From Andrena cerasifolii (Eukaryota; Arthropoda; Insecta; Hymenoptera; Andrenidae), in the NCBI RefSeq assembly GCF_050908995.1, contig NC_135119.1:13764001-13828000 (forward strand): DNA of 64,000 bases, written 5' to 3'. How positions within the stretch are numbered: the first letter of the stretch is position 1; each line of letters begins with the position of its first letter. The position numbers and the translations under genes were made by a program. This document shows positions 47,000-59,600 of this stretch, in pieces. The notes under the pieces were generated by a model. That model ran no database searches and was not told where the DNA came from. It saw only the letters and a program-made list of their open reading frames with translations.

Positions 47000-48601
47000 G
47001 AAAGAACAAAGAGCCGCGACTTCATCGGCGCGCGTATCGAACCGCAGGTCACGTTTTACCAAAGCACTAAATCGAATCGTTAACATAAAGGCGATTTTTA
47101 ATGTTTACACGCCGACGATAAGAATCGTAAAAGCACGTGTCACAACAGTCTTCCGCTTTATGAATTTTTGACGCCGACGCGCGTCGCTGTAACGAACGCG
47201 TGGATAAAACGCAACTCGATACGATGAAAGCTTATCGTCGAATTCACCAAAAAGTTAATGTAAGGTCACTTAACGTGTAAGTAGTGTATAATAACGTTTA
47301 GTAATTTATTATACCATTCACGTAGGCATGCGCGTCAGGTGGACGTTGCGAGGCATCGGAGTAGAAATTAAACGCGACTGCTAGATCGTGTTTGTTCGTC
47401 TTTTCCTTTTTATGATGATCCACGACTGTTGCTCGGGATGCAAGAATATTGTAAAATAGCGCGTAACTTTTAAAGGCAGCTATTAACCGATGTGAGAACG
47501 AAGTGAGAACGAGCGTCGCGCAGGATATTCTGATGCGTTTGTTTGAGAAGTTTTCGTTGAGCCTAACATCCGCTGAAGCCAAATACGAGCTCCTAGCGAT
47601 CGAAAGATCTATCCGGTTTCACCAACAACGAACAAAGTTATTCGCCTTTTTAATTGTTTTATCGATGAAATGACAAACGCGTCGCAGGATTTCTAGGGCT
47701 TGAGACCTAACTTTTTGTAACGTAAAATTTGAGTAAAATTGAGGGCGTAAGACGTCGTCGAGGGGGCTCCATTGCTACGAGAACGTAAATAATTTGTAAG
47801 AGATGTTTTTGTCACACAGATGACACTAAAATATGAGCCACAGTTTTTCAATGTTCGGCTATTCTAATGGAAATGCTGCAATTCATTCTTCACACTTTTG
47901 CCATGTATTAACGTTATAAATATTGTGAATGAGTGTTCGTAGCTTAATATCTCCGAATGGAATATAGCGGAATCCAGTGACGAGAATTATTGATCGTCAA
48001 AGACATCTCAGTCTAGAAAAAACGATAATACTTGGAGGTGTATTTTTACAATTAGAAATCGTGTATGAAGGTGTAATTGTTTAAGAACACACGATATTGT
48101 AATGAAGAGTTTGAGCCCGTGGAAATGAGAGTGATGTAAGGTAAAAGTAGAAACTGGTAACTGATCAGAATTTAAGGTTTATCACAGAGATAATCAGAAA
48201 TCCATGCAGAATGTCGGTTAAGTAACTGACGTAAGTATTTCAATATTCATCAAACAAAGTACTGTTTTTTACTTAGCTTTGTTTCTCACTCAGCTCACTG
48301 CCGTTCTGGCCATAAATATTATCATAAAGGACAGAATTTATGAGTGCAATTCAATCTCCCAATTGTTTCTACTTACACTACTCTCAATCTTAGAGGCTCA
48401 TGTACGATTCCATTGAGTCCCCGTTACTTTCGACTGAACGCCATCTTTCACGAACAAGAGTCGCACTTCGTTTGATCAAATAACAGCTTTATCGAACTTC
48501 GATAACACCAAAGAACCGAAATTCTGCCAGAAAAAGGACAACAGTTAAGAATAAGTTTCTTTATCGTTAGTGAAACTGGACACACACATACTGTGTGTAG
48601 T

Positions 48602-49331
48602 TTAACCCATACGGGACGAGCGCCGCTCCAGTGGGTACGGCACGCGCTCTTGTTAGCTACTCAAGTGTGAGACTTTAACATAGATGCAAACCTAAAGTGA
48701 CCAGATATTTTCTGTTCCAAAAAAAGAAGGGTTAACAGATCCGCGAGGAGATCCTTTCCGTAGTTTATTAAAGCATTTACAATATATTTAAAAATACATA
48801 CTTGTGATTATAAAGTGATACATTGAAACGAAATTAAAAATATTTATTTTTTCCACAACAAAAAAAGTAGAGGAAACAGTAACTTTGCGCCACTGCGAAA
48901 ATGTAAAAGGTTACATGTCCAATCCGGGACACTTTGCGGAACACTTTTCAATGCGGGACAAAGGGCTCAAATGCGGGACGCCTGGTCACTTTATATAAAC
49001 CATACATTATTTCGGCAGTACAGTAATACCCACTGCTTGTATCCAGATTTTGAAAACTAAATCGGCTTTCGCAAGATCATTTTACGTATAATAAATTTCG
49101 CAATGGCAATAAAAAGCCGCATTTGTGTTTAATGGAATTTCTTATTTTTCTTCAATGGATTATGAATCCAGAGCTTATTCTAAGTATACTGCGCTTAGAA
49201 CCATGTTACTGTCTCAATTTTTGAAGTCACAATGACTCGTCAAAGTGCACTACGGAGGCTGCTCGGTATCAGTTCGGACCTCGGCTAGGCAATTGGAAAT
49301 AGCGTTCTCGCGCTCGCCCCGTATAGGTTAA
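48602..49331. mobile_element. TTAA-bounded piggyBac-like element (730 bp)
   Basis: TTAA at 48602 and 49328 bound the inverted ends CCCATACGGGACGAGCG and CGCTCGCCCCGTATAGG. The TTAA target and CC-start fit a non-autonomous piggyBac-like element. It contains another element at 48693-48993. Confidence 0.72.
48693..48993. mobile_element. Nested element with GTGACCAG ends
   Basis: TAAAGTGACCAG on the left and CTGGTCACTTTA on the right are exact inverted repeats. The interior holds CGGGACACTTT and GCGGGAC blocks, a style seen in hAT-like elements. It lies inside the TTAA-bounded element. Confidence 0.6.
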
Positions 49332-52300
49332 AATGTGCCAAAGACGCAAGCGTCTCGGACAATTTATCTTGAATCGCAGTTTAAGATCGGACCCTCGTGC
49401 GTTTGACTTATTTCAATGTACCCGAAGTGAGAGGTGTCTCGTCAGGATTGTTCCAAATCAAGAAGATTTTCATTGAAGAGTAATTCGAACGTGATTTGTA
49501 TTCGGGAAACACGTTACCTTCTGTGTTTCGTATTGTAGATAAATCAGCCATGTTGTATTGTTACATTCGTGAGTATCCAAGAGTAAGCGGTTTATAATTG
49601 AAAGTTTGCCTTCCCAAATTAATATTTTTGTAAAACATTATTTGTACCCAGAGTTATATATGAATTATATAATGTATAGAAGGTATATATAGAGTTACAA
49701 TATTATATGAAAATGTAATTGTAGAGAAATAATTAATGACGCAATTACCTGTGCACGTGTTAAATTACACACACGTTAGGTTCACTAATCGAGTCGTGTA
49801 TCCGTATTAATCATAACGAATTCAGAGATTTTCGCCGATGTCACGAAAACAAGGAAACGAAGCTACAATCAGGAAGTCACGTTGACGATATCTAAGAACG
49901 TTCCGTCATGACGTTAGACGGGAGCCTAGCCCTAAGCCTATGAATAGAAACAAACGTGGATCCAGTTGGAAAGCAAGACAATACTAATTACTATTGTAAC
50001 TCCGTAGAACAACAAGAAATGGAACGAGTACGTGGTAAGGGCATTAATCCAACGAGTTGCGATTCAGTAATCGTTTCTGTGACAATCAGTCGTTCACGGG
50101 TCGCAGTTCCTCTCGTCGGCTGTAGAGGGAAACGCGAGGAGCTTCTGTTTAATGGGAATCATAACCTGTAGGCCGAGTACCCGTGCACGACATACAGGCT
50201 GTTTTAGAGTTACAACTACTTAAGGACTTGAAGAATAGGGAAAAGGAAAAGTAACATTTGACAAAATTTTTATTCATAATTGTCTCATATGTGTACCAAT
50301 ATAGGTATGCCCTCAAAATTTTCACTTTCCAGGTTTAAAATAAAGCTTTGAACAAATTTACTTATTTCAGTCACTTCCAACAGTAGAATCAAAATTAAGT
50401 TTACTATTCGTAGTCACTTAAATCAGCATAGAGGGCGACACATGAGTCAGGAAAATAAGATCTATGCCCCTTATACGACTCATTGCATCAGAAAAAATTA
50501 TTTCCCTTTTTGTTGTACGTGACTAAATGATCGCTACTACATATACATTGGCCAAGACACATAATTGTTTGTATAAAATTTATAAACCCTTCGAATTTCC
50601 TCTGTATGATTCTGAAACAGCCTGTACACAGTTACGTACATATCTTACGTTACGTACATATCGTCGCTGAGTTTGGGTAGATATAGTAATCTCGGGCGTT
50701 GATTCGTATCGAAGGAAGCTAAAAGTGACATTTGAAGACGATGCACGATAAACAGAAGACGCAAACCTCTATGATAGGGTCAAGTCTTCCGATTTTCCCA
50801 TTGCAATTTTTTGCTCGCCGTGAACCGCGAATGCAAGGAGCTTCCTATGATACGCGAAGAGGAGATGCTAATGTGGAATATTTTATTTTACGTATGTTTT
50901 GTTAAGGGCTTCTCTTTACTGACAATCCTCTGTGCTTACAAATTAATAATTCGTCGATCATCGAATCTGCTTTTCGATTTCAAGAAGAAACATCAAAAAG
51001 TAATTCTTAAATATACGACGTAACGTTATGATTAACTTACAAGTGAAAATCTAATGGGAAAAATAAATAAAAATATATTTATTGTAATAGTTGATGCATT
51101 GCGTTCGGTACATATCGCGCGATGTATTAATTCTTGTTAAAGTTTTCATGATTGCGCGCGAAACAGGGAAGGCTGATGATTATGTTTGTTATGATTTTTG
51201 AATATAAAAAAATATATATATATATATATTTAAATTTGTATAAGATCAAATGCGAATTGTATAAACGAGTATACACGTAACATATACCGGTCGCGGATTT
51301 CGAGAATGATGGAGGAAATATTCTGTTAACTTGTGGAAGAACGAGGCATTGCGTTTGAACCGACAAAGTGGAAGGGTGGAAGGTATGCGTAGCAAACTTC
51401 GTATCGTCAGAAATGTTCCATACTACCATTTTCCATTCGGTGGTTATTTTACAACGTTAATTGTCCTGCTTCACTTGAACTCATTTTTGTTAGATTTCTA
51501 ATTCGCACTACCGACAATGTCACTGATGTATTGTATGCTCGAAATTCAAATAAACCTTACTCTGTTATCGGGACAGCAATTCTTTGAGCGAACATCAACC
51601 CTGTTTCATAACTATGAAAGCGTTTTTATTAAGAAGATATTCTACTGCACTTAAATGTAGGATTTCTAAATTTTTTTTTTATATGTACCTCAAAATTGCC
51701 TCGATACTTTTTAACGGCGACCGTTGAAAAACATGGCTTATGTCCAGTATTACTTTTTAATGAAATATTATTACATTTTTTAACATAAGGATTTTGTGCA
51801 TACATTTTACGGATCCGCTAGAGTTTTCTGAGTTTTATGTTTCAAGTCTCATAGCGATCCGTTAATATTTACTCAAGTTATCGCAATTTATGTTTAAAGA
51901 AATAATGATTTTGGTCGAAGAAATTTTGTTTGTTAATAATTTTTGTCTCGAATACTAATAATTCGATAAAAATACTGCAAATAGAAAAAATGTGTGCCGT
52001 GACGAGCTTTACAACACTATATTTTTTAAAATCCAGTTTAACAAAATTTAATTTTCCAATCTTTCTTAGCGTTTGGACAATAATTTTCCCCATTTTCGAG
52101 CGCTAGTCCCCTTATTGTATCCGAGCCCTCAATTGTTCTAATAGCTATGGAGGAGAATGAATTGCTTTTTAAAAAAATATGTGTCGAATATTTTTGGCTA
52201 CTCTACAAACTTGCAAAATTGCAGCAAAATCGGTGTGTACGGGTTCAATATGTTGCTTTTAAATAATATAGTACAGTAAAAGGATATTATTGTTATTATT

Positions 52301-53016
52301 ATTTTTATTATTATATGTCTGTATTATATCGTATAGACCATCATTAATGTATGCGGAAACACATGATACATGGGTGGGGTTCAGCAACAGGTGCTCTTAA
52401 AAAACATTAAAGTCCTGTTTTTACAAAATAACGTTATTGCAAGGGAATGAAATTTGTTTGCGTTCAATAAACCGGAATAGGACAGCAAGGTTAAAAGACG
52501 AATGTGATATCGTTTTATTTGCTTCCTCCGTTCTCTTCCGTTGAACGGAACATGTTCATAAGACGATTTTTAAATTGTTACTCTAACAGAAACATTTGTA
52601 AATCGCGGGCTTTGACTCTCGAAACATAACCTAGTTTTACTCGTGCTTAATTCTAGTTCCTACCACGCGTAGCGTTAGAATCTGTTTCGAGACTTCACCG
52701 GTAACGTTGCATGCGACACTAAAATGGTAAGGGGGCCCTAGGACCTCCCAAACCGGCGACACAAAAATACATTGCTTGATAGGTCTATTCTATACCTCGT
52801 CTGTGGAGGAGCTAAACCAGTGCCCTGCTGAATTAGATATTTTCTTAACCTCCTTCGCCTCGTTTAGGACTCTGGTACTTAGGAGACTACCATCTCCTTA
52901 ATTTGCGCTCAATTGTTTGGCGATGTCGTCGTTTTATATTGTTATATTTTTCTCGTTGCTTTATATTTTCCATTTTATTTTATTTTTTCTGTTTATGTTA
53001 CGTTATTTTATAGATA

Positions 53017-53022
53017 TTTATT
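53017..53022 (-). terminator. Candidate poly(A) signal for the ADAMTS gene
   Basis: The - strand reads AATAAA about 290 nt downstream of the stop codon at 53312. A second AATAAA is at 52974-52979. Both are in AT-rich DNA where chance hits are frequent. Confidence 0.35.
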
Positions 53023-53311
53023 GTACTGAATTGTTCAAGCTTTGTATACTAAAGGGTTCTCCCGTCGAAATAATAATAATAATAGCACTAAATTATCCTT
53101 TGGGGGCAGGCGGAAATAACTATACATTAAGAACTAATAAGTATATCCATCAATATTATTGGAAACTATAACTAGTCATATAATACATTTAACATGTAAC
53201 AATTTTGAACTATTACTCTTTTTTAATCTACCTTTCACGTTTCCAAATAGAATGTATCACAAACGGTGCCAAACGCAAAGCTTGCCTGGCGGATACGTTC
53301 CGCCGTGCAAT

Positions 53312-53626
53312 TTAAGTTTGCAATCTGCGACGTTTCGAGTCGAATGTGTTCGGTAAATCCGTGAGTTTGTTTGTTTCGCAAGTACGGCAACACCTCCTTC
53401 TGAATCCCGGAACATTGCAATAGCGTTTCAAGCTCGGCACAGAGCAGAATCGATTCTTGTCCCTCCAGCAACGAGATGGAAACTCGATGGCTCTTGTTAC
53501 GTGTCCTGTGCAAGGGCGTATCTCCGTCTTCACCGTAGGTCCGTCGCAGGTGTAGAACGATTCCTTATCTGGAGGAATACATCTAGCTATTCGAGATTGT
53601 ATGCCTTTCCCGTTACTCTTTGAACA
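53312..53626 (-). CDS. ADAMTS terminal exon: fourth TSP1 and PLAC domain
   Basis: After CCTTTGCAG it reads CSKSNGKGIQSRIARC, then the end of TSP1-4, and a PLAC domain: CWRDKNRFCSVPSLKRYC, then CNVPGFRRRCCRTC. Translation stops at TAA 53312-53314. In the TSP1 core the expected CxxxCG is CSKSNG, so the second Cys is replaced by Asn and the O-fucosylation site is lost. PLAC closes the protein, as in lacunin-type ADAMTS proteins. Confidence 0.93.
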   Translation of the reverse strand, partial: CSKSNGKGIQSRIARCIPPDKESFYTCDGPTVKTEIRPCTGHVTRAIEFPSRCWRDKNRFCSVPSLKRYCNVPGFRRRCCRTCETNKLTDLPNTFDSKRRRLQT

Positions 53627-56600
53627 CTGCAAAGGAAACGCAGATTACGTTGAGTCTCTAATTTCTCGTCCGAGATTACTGCTTTCTTGTACACAGAGGG
53701 CTCATAAAGGATGGTCACTATCTTGTGATGTGATTGAAGATGCGATAAATGCGCTAAAAATATTAAGAATTATTATTTTGAGGAAAAGTTGAAAATGGAG
53801 TTTATTCAACGTTAATTGATACAAAAGAAGAATTACGTAGAAAAATAATGGGAGCATGAGATTACGTGGAAAAAAAACGACGGGAAGAGCTTCGAAAGAT
53901 CATTTTTTCCATAACAACAAGAAGGCGGATAGCATTATGAATAACCTTTATAATAAATCATCGCCTTTGCGCGCAAACAATATTTATGTGTTTCACTTAT
54001 TACAATTGTCGTAAGCCCTTAGGTAAAATGCTTTTTAGCAATAATTTGTTAAAGAGGTATTTTCAAACGTGTGTTTATTGAAACTTGTAATTCAGAAATG
54101 CATTTCACATCAGACACTAAGCTACTTATTGCTGTTTCGTTTGGGGGCACCTAATAGAGTGACCTGTGTACTTGAAAGCATACATTCAGTGGCGGATTTA
54201 ACAGGGCGGCTGATGAGCAGTTGCCACCTAGACCCCCGCGTAGAAGGCCCCCGCTGGGCCCCATGCCAAAAAAAAAATTACGATTAGGTGCAAGTATCCA
54301 AACACTACATTTTTTCGTGCTACTACACTTGGCCCGTTTTTAGTAAACTTCCCCGTCATTTTCCCGCAAAAATGGGCCCCTCGGAACGTTTGCCATCTGG
54401 GCCTTTTTTCTTAAATCCGTCACTACATACGTTTGAATAAAATTGGCTGTTGCGTTACTTCAGAAATACAAATCGAAGCTTGTGTTCCTCACCGACGACC
54501 AATTCGTAAAGATCCAATGTCCAGGACAGGGAATCCTATTACACTTTCTATTGTTTGTTGGCTTCGGACTGGCTTTACATATGGACGGTTGCACCATCGT
54601 CCGATATACTTCCAATTCATTGTACTTATTGACTTCAGTCCCATTAAATTCTGAATGAACGCAATAAACTTGTCGCAGTTGACTGCCGAAGCTTCCACAC
54701 GTAGCTGAGCACCCTTCCCATGGACCTGGCAGCCATTTAAAGCTACAGCTGTAGTAAACGAAAAGAATTACCTGTCAAAACGTATTCATTTTTACACAGA
54801 CCATATCTTACATTCATTATGCAAACAGAAGGTGTACTTCATAAAGACGGAACTCTCAATTCAAACATAAATATTCACCATATTAATTTTAATAATAATG
54901 AAAAGCAAAAGCAAATATTTCTTCAGCTGTTTACTATTTAATAATTACGTTTCGGATACTTTTGAAAAATGCCGAGTATTCTAAAGATTACTTGAACAAA
55001 AAGCAAAATATGTAGGCTCGAAATGAAAAGTTATAGCGTTTGCATGCCCTTATGTTTCTACGATCCATTATGCAGGGTGTTTACGAGCTAGTGATGCACA
55101 CCATAAAGGAGGTGATTCTGCATGAAAAATTAAGTCGAGACTGTAGAATAACATTTTAACATTTTTATAATTCATCAAGCACGCTAAGTAGGCTAAGTCT
55201 AAGGGTACGTTTATGTTGGAGCTGCGATAAGAAGGAAAAATATTTCTTTCTCCACGCTTTTATCATTGGTCATCTATACAGTCATCTCGCTCTTATCGTC
55301 GCTCTGATGGTTTGTCACAGCTCCAACATAAACGCACGGGACATTCCACGCGAAATCGGACACTTTTTGGAGTAACATTTCGGATGTGGCTGAAATTTGA
55401 ATATGTTGTAGTCTTTAGGGATATATAAACATATCTCGAAGGATTTCTGACAATTTTGAAAAATGTCGATTTTACAGCTGTTTGAAGGTAAGTGCTAACT
55501 TTTTTTCAATAAATTATAACTATGGAAGTAGTAAACGGATGGAGATGAGGTTTACGGCGATTTGTAAAAAAGACATTGAAGTTTTAAGAAAAAATTATTT
55601 CAGTTTCAGAAACAAATTTTTTTAACCATTTTTGTGCAATTAGTTTAAACATATGCAGTTTTTTAACAACGGGCGCGATTTTAAAAATTTGAAAAAAATA
55701 CAGAATATAGTTCTATCCTTCCCCTTCATGGTCTAATTGTCAAAAATATGGGCATTTTTAAATTGGCCTTGTAAAAATTGCCGAAAGTTGACGCTGCGTC
55801 GCCCAGTACCGCGGTACTCGCAGCGGCCAAGCGGCTATACCTGATATTTTTATACAGGATTCTCGAAAATGGTAAGTATTTGAAAAAAAAAACTTAAGCA
55901 GAAAAACTCTTACTGTTTTTTATATCCAACGTAATACGGTATCTCAAATTTTTGGTGTTCGCAATATTTTCCTTGAAACGAGGGTGACTTTCAATTTTTT
56001 AAATGGAATGCTATATATTTGATTACCCAATATGAAAGCGACTGTCAAGACAAATTCAACCATATGGTATACTATGACCTGGAAGGCCACACAAGGTTAG
56101 AAAAGCAATGAAGGTTAGTCTACAGCGAGATCTGTTAAGTCGAAGCATAGTGAAGTGCACAAGTGAATATTCAACACCGATTTATTGAAGAAGAAAGCCT
56201 TGTAGGATTAAATGTTAATCTAGAGGTTCGACTGATTTTACCATGTAGAATCGCTTCCTTTTGGATAGTAGCACTAGTTCCTAGACACCCTGCAGAAACT
56301 CATACCTGAATACGTTGCACTTTTCTATCTCCTGACTTGGCTTCGTCGTCAGTGGACATTTTCGTCGCGAAACTATTCTTCCAGTTTTCTCGTCCTTGCA
56401 GACAATCATCTTCTGTCGCGTCCCACCGCCACAGCTTGCCGAACAAAAGCTCCAACCCCCGAATAACCAAACGTACCTATCCTTCGTGTTCCGTTCGTCG
56501 CGATTTAAAAAATATCGCAAGGAGATTGCCACTGACATCCCTTCCTCCGCCATGCTTTCTGATATCACAAGCTGTAAAAATTAAGATCAATGATATCAGT

Positions 56601-59600
56601 AACGTACGAATCATATAATTGAACAGGTATAACATAATCTGCAATCTTGCATTAAATTATTAAATTTCTTCTCTCGTCCAAGGGGTTCCTTTTGTACGCA
56701 CGATGTTTCATAACTATAGTTGGATATGTAAGGGAGCTATAGGTTTCGCAAAAAGATAAAATGAGATCATAGTAAACCCGGGTTTATAAATTAATTGTTT
56801 CTGAGATGTTTACCTTTTTGGTAAATAGTTTTTCCTATAGGTTCGCAGTACAACTGAGCAGCCAATATGGGGTTAGTGTCTGCTATTGTACATTACACAA
56901 AATTAATAATTTTTGCGTTTGCTTTTCGATAAGCATAAGGCCCAATTAAATTTTAAAAAAAGTTATAGGGATAGCTATAGAGATCTTTAAAATACGATTT
57001 GAAATAGAGTTGAGATTAGAAATGTTAAGGAAATATTAGAAATTTCCAAACACAATATACAAATTATTATGAGCGTAATTTAAGAAGAAAATTTGAAAAT
57101 TTGGATGCTGAAAATGTCTTTCTTACCAAAATCACCACATCCTCGAATGCGGTACCATCTGCTTTTACAGAGTACGTGCTGTTTTCCCGCTTCTGAATTC
57201 GAAATGCTGCGCCGTGGGCGATCGTTAAATCCCGTTTACGAGAGGCTAAATTTTCTTGTACGTTCCGCCTTCTTCGACCATCTCCTACCACGACTGTTAG
57301 ATTGTCTTGATGAAAATACGGAACACCGAGGACTGTGATATTCATAAACAAATCGTGAGCTTCCCGTGGTATTATAGCAACGCGTGTCACTTCTGAAAAG
57401 AAATAACGAATGCAACTGATATAACGAGCAAGTGCCAGACACACTAGCAGTGAACAACTTTTGCAAAAATTTTCGTGAAAATTGAAATATGAAAATAAAA
57501 ATTTTCCAATTGAACCACGCAATAAATTCTCTTGGATTTGCATGTTCTACCTTCAAGCACAAGAATGCTACAGCTTCTTTCAATATTAGAAGTTAGAACC
57601 ACCACGTGTAAAATATTGCTTGTGGGGCTGGACTTGTAAAGAAAATTAGTCACAACCAAAATACTATCAATAACTCAGAAATATACTGGTTTTCAATTTG
57701 TATTTGCATAATGCTTTCCCTTTAGGATAACTATATATTATATTAGACCCTCGTTGTTCTGTATATATGTGACTATGTGCATTAGGGTCGCCCTTATTTA
57801 TACGTGTAGAATTTTTTTGTATTTCTTTGCTCCCACACCCTAGAACAGTGCCATTTGATAAGAAACTAGTTTCTAAAAAAGGTTATTGCAATCGGGCAAC
57901 AGGAAAGGGTGCCGACCAGGCCTTAAAGTTCAGAATTCGTCAATAGTTTGGATTTATTGAATTTCTCAAAAATGGTAAGCCCTATCGAAATTTTGTTCAA
58001 ACAATATTAAAAGAGCATTCAATTTTCTATAATTACTGTATACATCATTTTTTTCATGCTTCCAACCATTTTTCAGATAATAGCGTTTGAATATAAAGAG
58101 GTCGGCACCGCGCACGTATAGACAATACGTCACGCCGTTCAGGTGGGGCGCGCGAAGTGCGGATTTCTCTATATTCAAACGCTATTATCTAAAAAATGGT
58201 TGGAAGCATGACAAAATTATATATACAGTAATTGTAGAAAATTGTATGCTCTTCCAATATTATTTGAACAAAATTTCGATAGGGCTTACCATTTTTGAGA
58301 AATTCTTCAAATTCAAACCATTGATGAATTCTAAACTTTAAGGCCTGGTTGACACCCTTTCCTGTTGTCCGATTGCAATAATCTCTTTCAGGGACTATTT
58401 TTTCATGAAATGGAACCATATTAGGGGATGAGAGCAAAATAAATCGCAGGTTGAAAATCAGGGTCACCCTGATGCGCTTAGGTATGTACTCCCATGATAG
58501 TTAATAGTGTTGACAAGCATTAGCTTGGGTGCACCATGATTTCTCTATCCATCAGAGGCTCCGAAGAAAAACGATGAGACAGAGTGTTGTCGCTCCAGGC
58601 AAACTGTGCTAGCAACTAATCAATCCTCTCTCGCCATTCCACTCCCTTTAAACTAATTTTGGGATGTTCGTGCTCCTTGGCTGTCTGACTTTGACGGAAA
58701 CTTCATTGGCACTTCTAATAACTCAGTTTGGTACGGTGACTGCACTGACCTCGGCGAAGCTTTCGCTGGAACTTGCTGATGACGTTCTCGCAGTTAGAAT
58801 TATCACCGTCACATACTCCGCAGACGTCGAAAGCTTTCTTTGACCCCAAAACATTATCGCATCCCATTCGATGGCACTCGCCCTGTGAAACACATTTCAC
58901 TATTCAAACACATCAATCGTAATATTTCTGTGTCGCGATGGATCACCGTGAACATCTTTGCGTCTTCCTTATTCATTCATTTCTTTAATGCTACAAACCA
59001 TAAGCGGTTTATATAGCATACAATAATTACAGTAAATTACACTTTATAGCATATTCACTAACATTTGAATACAGTTTCTAATTAAAATACGAATATTGAA
59101 TAAGTACATTAAGGGGTCTCCCCACTTTGGCGACCTGAAACGGAGCGCGATATCTGGTGTGTTTATTCGTTCTGAAAGATTCATAAAATGATTCCGTGAT
59201 TATGCTTATTTAAGTACCTGTCCCCAAAACTCTGGAAGCTATGGAATTAACACTTTCTCAAGTAATGTGCACAATAAGGAGATTGTCCCAATTTCTGCTC
59301 ATGTCCCCATTTCTGATCATTTCGTATTTTTCTTATTATTATATGCGTTACGTTTGTACTATAGTTGCAAGAAAATAATCCTAATTATTTAAACATTTAC
59401 GCGAGTGTTGCACGAGCTTGGGTCAATATATACATCGCTATTTTTCATAAGCAGAAATACGCACATTTAGAGCATTATATATTTAATTACAAATTACTAA
59501 TAGTTAAACATCTTGAAATATCTTTCGTAAATAGTTTTTGAATTGGTTGATTTATTATCAATTCCTCTGCAAATTTTGATCACAAACAAATTTTTTGCAA

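Larger units (their letters stand above)
47000..53311. other. 3' UTR of CAP and convergent intergenic interval
   Basis: No coding exon is supported here. The CAP 3' UTR must begin at 47000. Possible + strand AATAAA signals are at 50339, 51063 and 51549, but the cleavage site cannot be fixed. The stretch holds the TTAA-bounded element 48602-49331, a short AT dinucleotide run near 51210, and a TTA/ATA-rich patch near 52285-52315. Otherwise I see nothing distinctive. Confidence 0.6.

Noticed and set aside
54433..54698. Short ORFs on both strands near 54.5 kb
   Set aside because: They are out-of-frame readings of the ADAMTS TSP1-3 exon 54493-54748, whose frame gives CSATCG and matches splice phases.
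56337..56618. 93-codon + strand ORF
   Set aside because: It is antisense to the spacer and TSP1-2 exon of ADAMTS.
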